A DNA stretch of 64,000 nucleotides. It comes from Sphingomonas sp. M1-B02 (lineage in GTDB: Bacteria > Pseudomonadota > Alphaproteobacteria > Sphingomonadales > Sphingomonadaceae). The stretch's first letter is position 1. Each line of letters opens with the position of its first letter. Shown here piece by piece: positions 38,651-46,573 of this stretch. A model generated the notes under the pieces. That model saw only the letters and a program-made list of their open reading frames with translations. It had not been told where the DNA came from and made no database searches. Both the position numbers and the translations under genes were made by a program. The DNA lies in contig NZ_CP110679.1 in the NCBI RefSeq assembly GCF_026167525.1, forward strand, positions 1,612,001-1,676,000, in the 5' to 3' direction.

Positions 38651-39301
38651 ATGTTCGATGACTTTGAAATTCTCCGGGTAATCAGCCTGCCTCAGCGTCG
38701 GGATCGTCGCCGCGAGATGGAAAGCGAAATTGCTCGGGCCGGATTGGCCGGCGATCCACGGATTGCTTTTTTTGATGCGCTACGGCCTTCAGACGCCGGG
38801 CCATTCTCTTCTATTGGCGCACGGGGATGTTACCAGAGCCACGTTAAAATTCTCGAGGAAGCTGTCCGAAAAAAAGCATCGGTTCTTATCCTAGAGGATG
38901 ATTGCGATCTCGCGCCTGATGCAGGCAGCATCTCTCTGGGTTCAGGCTGGCAGATTTTCTACGGCGGCTACATGCCCGCTGAGCCCAATAATTTACAGCA
39001 TAGCGACATCATTGGCTCGCATATGATGGGCTTCAGTCGTGAAGGAGCACAGCTAGTGCTAGAATATCTCCGAAACCTGGATGTCGACGGCAAGCACCCG
39101 CCAATCGACGCCGCATATATTTGGTTTCGTCGCGCCCATCCCGAAGTCACGACGGTTTTCGCTCAGCCGCCGATTGGTCACCAACGGCCATCGCGTAGCG
39201 ATATTGAACCCGGCGCTATTTACAACCGGCTATGGGGAGTGCGGGACATGGTTGCATCAGTTCGCCGGTTGCGTCGGACCTTGACCCGTCGCAGCATCTG
39301 A
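38651..39301 (+). CDS. Glycosyltransferase family 25 protein
   Basis: A 216-residue protein from ATG 38651. The start is chosen because family similarity begins at once (MFDDFEILRVISLPQRRDRRREM); the frame extends 46 codons further to TTG 38513. GT25 motifs are SIGARGCYQSHVKILEEA and VLILEDDCDLAPDA. Instead of a long C-terminal part it has IGSHMMGFSREGA and ends in a basic segment. GT25 members add galactose or related sugars in LPS and capsule assembly. Its stop overlaps the next start (TGATG). Confidence 0.82.
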   Translation: MFDDFEILRVISLPQRRDRRREMESEIARAGLAGDPRIAFFDALRPSDAGPFSSIGARGCYQSHVKILEEAVRKKASVLILEDDCDLAPDAGSISLGSGWQIFYGGYMPAEPNNLQHSDIIGSHMMGFSREGAQLVLEYLRNLDVDGKHPPIDAAYIWFRRAHPEVTTVFAQPPIGHQRPSRSDIEPGAIYNRLWGVRDMVASVRRLRRTLTRRSI

Positions 39302-40287
39302 TGGACGCGGGCATCTCAATTGGTTTTTGCATCCTCTCCCACAAGGATGCGCTGCAACTTTTACAGCTCGTTAACACCCTTAATGAGATCTACAATTTTC
39401 CTCCGATTGCCTGTCATCATGACATAACTCAGTCCCCAATTGATGTTGGTCACTTTCCTGACAACGTCGTATTTGTTAGGCCAATTAAAACTGGTTGGGC
39501 TCGCATGTCTGTCGTTCTGGCGGGCCTACGCACGATCAGTGCGTTGTTCGACCGTTTTAGACCAGATTGGTTCGTACTTTTGAGTGCCACGGACTATCCC
39601 GTCAGCAGTGCAAGCAGCCTTCGTAATCTCTTAACCTCGACGGAATGCGACACGTTCATTGACGCTAGACCGCTACTCATCCAGAATGATTCGGTGATCA
39701 CTACCGTTGGATCATTAAATCCGGCGCTCGACCATTTTGGGTCAGCAGCTAACTTTCGGTTGAAGCAAAGGTTTTACCTTTCGCCAGAATGGTGGGTCCC
39801 AATCTTGCGTTTTAAGCCCCGTCTGCGAATAGGCCGATTTACTGTCCGGTGGCCGTGGATTAGTCGGCCCGTAAGGAGCAGCCGGCTCAATTTCTATTAT
39901 GGTGATCATTGGTTCATGGGGAATGCCCGAACTGCCGAGGCGTTAGGCAAAGATAGTCTGACGCGACGTTTTCTTATGAAGCATCTGGCCAAGCGAACCA
40001 CGGTTGATGAATGCTTCTACCAGACGATGATAATGAGTTCTTCCGATCTCACCGTTTGCATTGATAATCACCGCTTCGCCGAATGGAATGGCGGCGGTGC
40101 TCATCCGATGGAACTCACTGCCGAACAAATACCAGAAATTCGCGCTTCCGGTGCCTTTTTTGCCCGAAAATTTGCTAAGTCCTCAGATGCTATTGTACTA
40201 ATCCACAAGCAATTGCTGGATTTGCCCCCCCCGATAAATGTGCAAAGTAATCCCCCAGTACCGGATAATGGAGGCGTGCAAATTTAG
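39301..40287 (+). CDS. GT14-type branching glycosyltransferase (Core-2/I-branching-like)
   Basis: A 328-residue protein starting at ATG 39301, coupled to the GT25 gene by TGATG. It begins ISIGFCILSHKDALQLLQLVNTL and contains VRPIKTGWARMSVVLAGL, FVLLSATDYPVSSASSLRNLL and LNFYYGDHWFMGNARTAEAL, then TVDECFYQTMIMSS. These segments match the Core-2/I-branching (GT14) family, whose eukaryotic members add beta-1,6-linked GlcNAc. In bacteria it may add xylose or GlcNAc as a branch. A UDP-xylose synthase in the same locus makes xylose an attractive but unproven donor. Confidence 0.8.
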   Translation: MDAGISIGFCILSHKDALQLLQLVNTLNEIYNFPPIACHHDITQSPIDVGHFPDNVVFVRPIKTGWARMSVVLAGLRTISALFDRFRPDWFVLLSATDYPVSSASSLRNLLTSTECDTFIDARPLLIQNDSVITTVGSLNPALDHFGSAANFRLKQRFYLSPEWWVPILRFKPRLRIGRFTVRWPWISRPVRSSRLNFYYGDHWFMGNARTAEALGKDSLTRRFLMKHLAKRTTVDECFYQTMIMSSSDLTVCIDNHRFAEWNGGGAHPMELTAEQIPEIRASGAFFARKFAKSSDAIVLIHKQLLDLPPPINVQSNPPVPDNGGVQI

Positions 40288-40538
40288 GCTCGCCGTCGGC
40301 TCACGCTAGAACGAAGTGGTTTTCCCCTACGTATGAACAGATAATTTCGGGGCATCGACTAATAATCTTGTCGCTGCTGCATGCTAGAACCGTGACTGCT
40401 GCCGCACAATATGTCTTGGTACAAGATCCTCTGATTGTCGTGTGGATGTCTTATGTCGGGTTTCGCAAAAAATTAAGATGCGTTCAGATAGTTTACCTCC
40501 GCCCGCCTCTGCAGGTCTCTATATCGTTGGATATTTCA

Positions 40539-41558
40539 ATGACTGATGTTTCTGTCGTACTCGCGACGTATAATGGTGCCTCGTTTCTCTCGAGGCAGCT
40601 CCAAACACTCGCGGATCAGACAGACCTGCCTAGCGAGTTGATTATTTGCGATGATTGCTCGATAGACGATACAGTCTCGATTGTTCGAGATTTCGCGGTC
40701 AACGCGCCTTTTCCTGTGCGGCTGGAGATTAACGAGAGGCGACTAAATTTTCGTCACAATTTTTTTAAGGGGGTGGGCCGCGCGGCTTCAGACTTGATAA
40801 TGTTCTGCGATCAGGATGACGCTTGGTCTCCGCATAAGATAGCGACCATGAAGCAAGTCTTCATCGCCAACCCAAAGCTGCTCCTCGCCTACCATCATGC
40901 CACAGTTGTAGACGCTGAAGAGCGTCCGCTGAGGCCTATTAGCGAGCCGGTTAAACAACAGATGGTTCTAAGTCTCGACGTTCCTCCCCCTTGGCACTTC
41001 GCCCGCGGCTTATTGCAGACGTTCCGACGCGAACTCACCCATTTTGACGACCTGCTTCCACTTAGTCGAGAGCATTTCAGCGACGACATTCTCGGCCATG
41101 ACCGGTGGTACTTCATGCTCGCCCTTGCCCAGAAGCGCGTCGGCTTCGTGAACAGCGACCTTGTGATGTATCGTCAACATGGGGCTAATGCCTTCGGCTC
41201 GGACTCAAGCCCTTCGTTCTGGGGCCGAGTTGCCCAGCGGCTCTACCATCATTCCGAAGCTGACAGATACGGCGCGGCGGGCGCACGCTCTCGCGCAGCG
41301 GTCCTAAGCCGCATGATATCACGGGTGGATTGTCAAACCCGACCTGGCCTCGAAAAGCTCGCCGAATCCTACAGTACCTACGCCGATCGCTTGGATCGCC
41401 GCCACAGGACCTATACAGCACCTTCATTTGCGGGGCGCATTCGAGCTTTGGGCCGATCGCTTGGGCACGGCGATTATTGTGGCAATCCTTGGGGGTTCGA
41501 TGGGCGCTCATTAGCCCGGGATTCTTTGGCCGGAGTACTTAAACTCCACGCAGGCTAG
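40539..41558 (+). CDS. Glycosyltransferase family 2 protein
   Basis: A 339-residue enzyme from ATG 40539; the frame continues upstream to 40368 but without family similarity. GT2 motifs are VSVVLATYNGASFLSRQLQTLADQT, LIICDDCSIDDTVSI and LIMFCDQDDAWSPHKI, with the QDD metal site near residue 92. The group resembles rhamnosyltransferases acting on capsule or O-antigen repeat units. The C-terminal 100 residues are helical and basic. It is followed after 250 bases by the acyltransferase gene. Confidence 0.88.
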   Translation: MTDVSVVLATYNGASFLSRQLQTLADQTDLPSELIICDDCSIDDTVSIVRDFAVNAPFPVRLEINERRLNFRHNFFKGVGRAASDLIMFCDQDDAWSPHKIATMKQVFIANPKLLLAYHHATVVDAEERPLRPISEPVKQQMVLSLDVPPPWHFARGLLQTFRRELTHFDDLLPLSREHFSDDILGHDRWYFMLALAQKRVGFVNSDLVMYRQHGANAFGSDSSPSFWGRVAQRLYHHSEADRYGAAGARSRAAVLSRMISRVDCQTRPGLEKLAESYSTYADRLDRRHRTYTAPSFAGRIRALGRSLGHGDYCGNPWGFDGRSLARDSLAGVLKLHAG

Positions 41559-41730
41559 GATCAGCTGCGTTATCTGGGCTTGCGCCTTTCTAGACTTCAA
41601 GGGATGTATGAACAGTGACGCCGAAAATTCATCGCGGTGGGTGGGGGCTTAGCGATCTCTGCACAACTACTAAACGAAATGGAAATCTTTTACTCACAAG
41701 GCGCATGACAGAAGTGTCGGCTTTACCGCC

Positions 41731-42951
41731 ATGATTGGCAAAGCGCTATTTGGGGGCGTTCTCTTGCCCGGTGATAATGCGAGACTACGACCGCGATTGG
41801 CCCATGCCGGCATGTTGGGTTTGCGCGCTCGAGCTACGCGACTAGAGTGCAACGCAGGGAGCTTGCAAGTGGGGCAAATACCAGCGCTCGACGGCTTCAG
41901 AGCGATCGCCATTTTGATTGTGATGGTCTCCCACGCTGGACTGGGCAGAGTCATCCCCGGCGGTTTCGGCGTCACTATCTTTTTTTTCCTTAGCGGCTAT
42001 TTGATCACCACGATGTTGCGGCGTGAGGTGGCGCAGACCGGTAAAGTAAATTTAAGGGCATTTTATCTCCGGCGTAGCTTGAGGATATTTCCGCCATTCT
42101 ATATCACGCTGTTCTTAGTAGCTGCTATAGGTGTCGCGGGCCTTTTCGGGGAAGATGTTCACGCACAATTTTTAGTTTGGGATGCTTTTTTTCTGAGCAA
42201 CTATGCTCAGCAGATCGCCGCATACAGCAACGTTCCTATCCCGCTGTGGTCACTAAATGTAGAGGAGCATTTCTATATCGGATTTTCTCTACTGTTTGCT
42301 CGCGTGTTCGTGTCAATGCAGCCCCGCCGGTCTGCCACAATTTGCCTATCGCTTTGCGCGGCCGTGCTCTGCATCCGGATAGCAAATGTGGCGCTGTTGG
42401 ATGAATATTCGAGTAACTATTACTGGTCGCATACGCGTATTGACTCGATCCTTTTTGGCTCGTGTCTGGCTTTGTGGAATAACCCGGTCGCGGATGAGAA
42501 TCCGTGGAAACCATCTCGGGCACACCTGCTTTCGGCGATCGGGGTCTTATTGATATGCTTTGCGGTCCGAAATCCGGTGTTTCGTGAGACGTTCCGGTAT
42601 ACGCTGCAAGGCGCGTGTCTGTTCATTGTCTTCAGCGCCGCGATCCAGGCGAGGGGCTTTTTCTACACGCTGCTCAACTGTGAGGTAGCGCGCCGCGTCG
42701 CTCTACTTTCTTACACGCTATATCTAGCCCATTTTCCGCTAATCGCGCTCTTTACGTACCTCGGCGTCCCTTTCGCAGCTTTGTTCGGTATCGCCGCCTC
42801 GGTCGTCTACGCGACGGTGATGTATAAAATGATCGAGAAACCCTGCGGCAGCTTGAGGCGGCGCTTGGAGCATCGCGGAAAGTCGGTGATTGCAGCCGAG
42901 CCCCAGCCTAAGCCGTTAACTGAATCTAGAGGGGTCGAGAGTATACCTTGA
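41731..42951 (+). CDS. Acyltransferase 3 family protein (OafA-like)
   Basis: A protein of up to 406 residues. The family domain begins around residue 50: IPALDGFRAIAILIVMVSHAG, with the His of the SH motif, then GVTIFFFLSGYLITTMLRRE, FYLRRSLRIFPPFYITL and PLWSLNVEEHFYIGFSLLF. About ten membrane segments follow. The enzyme is expected to add acetyl groups to the exopolysaccharide at the inner membrane. The start is uncertain; the first 48 residues are not family-like, and ATG 41812 is an alternative. It ends 24 bases before the SGNH gene. Confidence 0.87.
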   Translation: MIGKALFGGVLLPGDNARLRPRLAHAGMLGLRARATRLECNAGSLQVGQIPALDGFRAIAILIVMVSHAGLGRVIPGGFGVTIFFFLSGYLITTMLRREVAQTGKVNLRAFYLRRSLRIFPPFYITLFLVAAIGVAGLFGEDVHAQFLVWDAFFLSNYAQQIAAYSNVPIPLWSLNVEEHFYIGFSLLFARVFVSMQPRRSATICLSLCAAVLCIRIANVALLDEYSSNYYWSHTRIDSILFGSCLALWNNPVADENPWKPSRAHLLSAIGVLLICFAVRNPVFRETFRYTLQGACLFIVFSAAIQARGFFYTLLNCEVARRVALLSYTLYLAHFPLIALFTYLGVPFAALFGIAASVVYATVMYKMIEKPCGSLRRRLEHRGKSVIAAEPQPKPLTESRGVESIP

Positions 42952-42974
42952 ACATCTTACTGGGCGGGTTTGGC

Positions 42975-43772
42975 ATGGCATATTCAATAAAGCTTTTTGG
43001 CGTCCTCGCACTTGCAACCGTAGGAACGGCCTGGGCGAGCGGGCCGGGTCTCTTCAACATGAAACCCGCGAAGCCTGGTTCTGTCGTCGTCCTGGGACCT
43101 GCAATCGGGCCCTCCGTACCTGAGCCCATCCCCATGCCGGTCCCTACGCCGTCCCCGACGCCACGAACTTCCAAGCCGTTCGTGCTTTCTGAGGGAGACA
43201 GCATCTCTGTATTCTGGAATGGCAATCACACCGGCATCTATGCTGGTGCGAATCCTAACGTGAGGTTCTCTGGGCGAGCGGTAGGCGGCTCCACGATCTT
43301 GAACGGTTCAAATAGTTTGGAGGCGCGTTTCGCTAGCGATGCCGCTTTGAAGCCTGAATACGTAACTATCCTAATAGGTGCCAACGATCTGGGTGATGGC
43401 ACCTTCCAAAGCGCGGATGACTGGCTAAACGCATTATGGGCGTACACGGCAAAATGGAAGGCTTTGGGCGCGAAAGTTGCCGTCGGCACAGTCCTGCCGA
43501 TCTGCATCCCTTCTTTCGCTGACTATACCAGAAGGCACACCGAACGCCGGCTGGTCGCAAATTCCGCTATACGCGCGGCCGTAAGCGGAAAAATCGACGC
43601 AGTTATCGATTACGCCGCTGACCCCATTATGGGGCCGGACGCCGCAGCTTGTGATCGTAACCTCTACCCGGACGGTCTGCATCCGTCAGATGGCGGCGGA
43701 ACTGGTATAGGCGGGCAAGGCAAGCTCGCTGTTATATACGCGGCTGCCTTGAATAATTTGCTTAAGCAGTAG
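42975..43772 (+). CDS. Secreted SGNH/GDSL hydrolase with KPGSVV element
   Basis: A 265-residue protein from ATG 42975, preceded by GGGCGGG; a TTG 27 bases upstream is less likely. After a signal peptide ending near AWASG comes GLFNMKPAKPGSVVVLGP and a Pro-rich stretch (PEPIPMPVPTPSPTP), the same element as in DUF1996 protein B. The SGNH domain shows block I SEGDSISVFW (Ser), block III IGANDLG (Asn) and block V DGLHPSDGG (Asp and His). It probably removes acetyl or acyl groups from the polysaccharide made by the genes before it. The preceding acyltransferase makes this pairing plausible. Confidence 0.85.
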   Translation: MAYSIKLFGVLALATVGTAWASGPGLFNMKPAKPGSVVVLGPAIGPSVPEPIPMPVPTPSPTPRTSKPFVLSEGDSISVFWNGNHTGIYAGANPNVRFSGRAVGGSTILNGSNSLEARFASDAALKPEYVTILIGANDLGDGTFQSADDWLNALWAYTAKWKALGAKVAVGTVLPICIPSFADYTRRHTERRLVANSAIRAAVSGKIDAVIDYAADPIMGPDAAACDRNLYPDGLHPSDGGGTGIGGQGKLAVIYAAALNNLLKQ

Positions 43773-44114
43773 CTTAGTTTGCACAGGCACCCTTGAGACT
43801 GTCCTTCGGTACTCCGCTGGTCGGAGACCATACGGCCGGGTATTTTCGCGTCCTTGAAGCTCCGGCAGGACGAATCCTCGGTGAGATCTTCAATTCGCAG
43901 CCTTTTGGGCCATAGCACCCGGGTCGTGTTGGGCATTTGGACCTTATCCATCCTCGCGTGCCGAGATCGTTACAACGGCGACGGAATGGCGTGTTCCACG
44001 ATCGGCGCAGATGGACATAGATGGTCTTTTCCGAGGCCGATTCACTCTCCCCGAACGTCAAAATGAAAAATAGGGGCCGGCAAAGACTGCCGACCCCTTT
44101 CTCAAAGTAAGTAG
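43773..44114. other. Intergenic space between convergent genes
   Basis: This 342-base stretch separates the SGNH gene from the convergent PEPxxWA gene. Apart from the terminator at 44065-44098 no gene or motif is visible. Confidence 0.6.
44065..44098 (-). terminator. Intrinsic terminator of PEPxxWA gene 5
   Basis: On the minus strand AGGGGTCGGCA (44098-44088) pairs with TGCCGGCCCCT (44082-44072), with one G-U pair, across a 5-base loop. It is followed by ATTTTTCATTTT. It lies 17 bases after the stop codon of the PEPxxWA gene. Confidence 0.87.
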
Positions 44115-44843
44115 TCAAGCCCCGCTAAGAAGGCCCCTGTGGCTGCTGCCGCGGCGACGCATCGCGGCGCCGATGAAGCCGAAACCGACGAGCATCATCG
44201 CCCAAGTGGTCGGCTCTGGCACCGCGGACACCGCGGACACCGAGGTCAACTTGAACCCGTCGTCGCGATCCTGGCTGTCATTGCGGGCAGCGCCCACCAG
44301 CCACGTTGTCCCGGCATTTGTGTTCGAAAGCGAACCGTTGTTTGGCACGGTCACGCCCCGGTTGAGGTAGCCCTGCCAAAGCGCAGCGGTACCGAACCCG
44401 GTGCTTCCATAGCTGACCCACGCATCCCAATCGTCAACGGCCGAGCCGCCGACCACATCGAAGGCCGTCCGGGACAGTCCGGTAAGTACCACTGGTACCG
44501 AGAAGACTAGCCGGACGAAGTCATAGCTTCCGATATTATCGATAACGTGGCTATTTCCGTCCCTGCCATTGCCTTCGTTATTGTTGGTGACGCCTACGCC
44601 GGTCGTATAGCGGCCCAGGTAGGCCGCTTCCGGCAGGAATGCGACACCAGTATTGTCGGTCGACCAAGCCGTCGCTGTCATGGTGATGCCGTCGGCCACT
44701 ACAACCTTGCTGTTTCCGGCTGCTCCGGAGGTCGAGCTGTTGCTTCCCGACGTCAGAACGAAGGTACCGGCCACCGCGGGGACCGAAAGGAACATTGCCC
44801 CGGCGATCGCCAGACTACCCGTCAATATAGTGATGCCCTTCAT
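44115..44843 (-). CDS. PEPxxWA-CTERM sorting domain protein (5)
   Basis: A 242-residue protein from ATG 44843, with GGGGGAAG close upstream. The signal peptide is MKGITILTGSLAIAGAMFLSVPAVAG. The mature domain has Asn/Thr/Ser-rich beta-type sequence with AFDVVGGSAVDDWDAWVSYG and no catalytic motif. The end carries VPEPTTWAMMLVGFGFIGAAMRRRG and a short tail. It lies at the right edge of the exopolysaccharide region, about 34 kb from the exosortase gene. It has its own terminator and probably its own promoter. Confidence 0.9.
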   Translation of the reverse strand: MKGITILTGSLAIAGAMFLSVPAVAGTFVLTSGSNSSTSGAAGNSKVVVADGITMTATAWSTDNTGVAFLPEAAYLGRYTTGVGVTNNNEGNGRDGNSHVIDNIGSYDFVRLVFSVPVVLTGLSRTAFDVVGGSAVDDWDAWVSYGSTGFGTAALWQGYLNRGVTVPNNGSLSNTNAGTTWLVGAARNDSQDRDDGFKLTSVSAVSAVPEPTTWAMMLVGFGFIGAAMRRRGSSHRGLLSGA

Positions 44844-45739
44844 GATCTTCCCCCACTCTCGCCCCAAATACGATGATCAACAGATGTTGAAGTGCAGTTC
44901 GGATAATTAGCGACGTTTCTATGCCCGGTCGAATCAAAAAAAACGTCGAGTCCGTGTAGGATATCGACTCTGTCTTTAAATGGGACTCTGATTCACCACG
45001 AGACAAGACCGAACAGGGTGCGCGGCATGCCGCATTGTATTTAGTCTCTCGCCCTGGGCGCCAGCATCTGACTTGGGGGTATTGTCTATTACGCAAAGCG
45101 GGCCCTTCTAATAATCCTAGCACATTCAATCAGTTCCGCCTGCGTCGCGGCGCGTCCTTGCAAGCTTTTGGGCGGTGCAGCGGTTGTATCGTTCATTCGC
45201 CGCGCGCGAAAACCGGCATTGTCCTGTCCGCTTGAACAAGGCCTTCCTGACGGACACAGGCCCGAGTTTAGGACAACAATAATGCAATGTTGGAGGCTAA
45301 TCCAAGTTTCTCTATATCTAGAACTTCCCTTACTCACCATCATGGACCACGTACAATCCTCCTTACCTACCTCCGTTCTAAGGCTGACTGTCTCACAAAA
45401 AGCAGCCGGCCATTTTCATCGCGGGGATGAGCCCTTCATTGCGCCCCCATGTTGCGCCAACGCCGGTCGTCGCCGCGTAGCCGGACATCACTGGGGTCCG
45501 ATAGTCCATCGCCAACATGCGAATTCATCGAATTTTGCAAACCGCGCAGGCCTGTGGTGGATCCGAGGAGCGTCCTTGAACCGCGCCTCGGATCGCTTGG
45601 ACTCAGGTCGGCGAAAGCGTTTGAACCTGGCCGATATACCGTTGAATAATCGAGCTGTCCCGCTCGCGCGCGCCGAAAGACTATTACGACTTGGATCGGA
45701 CCGACTTGTGGGAGCCCACGGCCGGATCCGATGCCTTCG
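44844..45739. other. About 0.9 kb without a recognisable gene
   Basis: Open frames here (for example the plus frame 45168-46010 and minus 45089-45343) have no recognisable domain and partly cover the GAF relic on the other strand. The stretch looks like decayed sequence. Confidence 0.5.
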
Positions 45740-46185
45740 CACCGCTGATGACGATCTCCCGCTCCGCCTGGGTTGGACCTCGCTGTTCGCGGTAGTAGAA
45801 GGCGAAGGTTCCGATTGCCGCCCCGGACGCATCCAGTATGGGCTCGACCAGCAAGCCCTTAGACCGAGAGACAGCGCAAGGTCCTTCAAGTCAGCCCACC
45901 GAATGTCAGTTTCGATATCGGCGACAGTCACCTCGTCGCGTAAATATGCAGCGGTGCCGCAGGAGCCAGTTGCAAGCCCAATGGCTACGTCTTCGAGCGC
46001 CTGGGAGTAACCCTCCGGAAGGCTCGGCCCGGTAAGAGGATGGAGCAGCCCCGGCTCCGTCGACGGTCAGCACCGAGCTGATCGCGCCCGATACCAATTT
46101 TTCCGCCTCCCGACACCTTCGTGTCGCGGTATCGGCAAGCCCGTCGCCCTTCGCGATTATCTCAAGAATTTTATTCTAAAGTTCT
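45740..46185 (-). pseudogene. Frameshifted GAF-domain gene remnant
   Basis: Read on the minus strand in three frames, this segment gives a GAF domain of the type fused to GGDEF/EAL proteins. Segment one is KILEIIAKGDGLADTATRR...SSVLTVDGAG. After a shift near 46055 it continues GLLHPLTGPSLPEGYSQALE...GSCGTAAYLRDEVTVADIETDIRWADLKDLALSLGLRACWSS. After a second shift near 45838 it reads EPILDASGAAIGTFAFYYREQ. An in-frame stop lies just upstream of the first segment and no start is visible. The output domain is missing. It sits near the CHASE2-EAL gene, so it may be the leftover of another cyclic di-GMP signalling protein. Confidence 0.8.
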
Positions 46186-46573
46186 AGCAAGGGTTCCTCT
46201 GAGCAATCTGCTCTCCTCCGCAGTCGTGTCACCCTGGTGCATGGAAGATGCCAAGAACTGTTTCAAGATTCAGAATACTTCTGTTCCAAACCGAGCGGGA
46301 CATAGGGCGTCGTTCGTGGCGAACCGTGGCGTGAACCAAACGCACGGCAGCCAGTAAGGTCACGATTCCTCCACCTTGCCGACCCAGGACGGGACCGCGA
46401 TCAGCTTAAGGCGTAACGAGGAGACAAGTCACGATTGTCGACTCCGGTCCACGCTCAGTCAGCGCAGCTGCCCTTGCCCGCCCGCTGTCTGCCCGCTTTT
46501 GACCAAAGTGCCGGGTAGGTGCCCGCCAAGTCCCAACGGTCCGACGCAAGCGGTCGCTGAACTAGCTTTTCGC

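Noticed and set aside
45168..46010. 280-codon plus frame
   Set aside because: It runs antisense to the GAF relic and has an Arg/His/Ser-rich composition typical of shadow frames.
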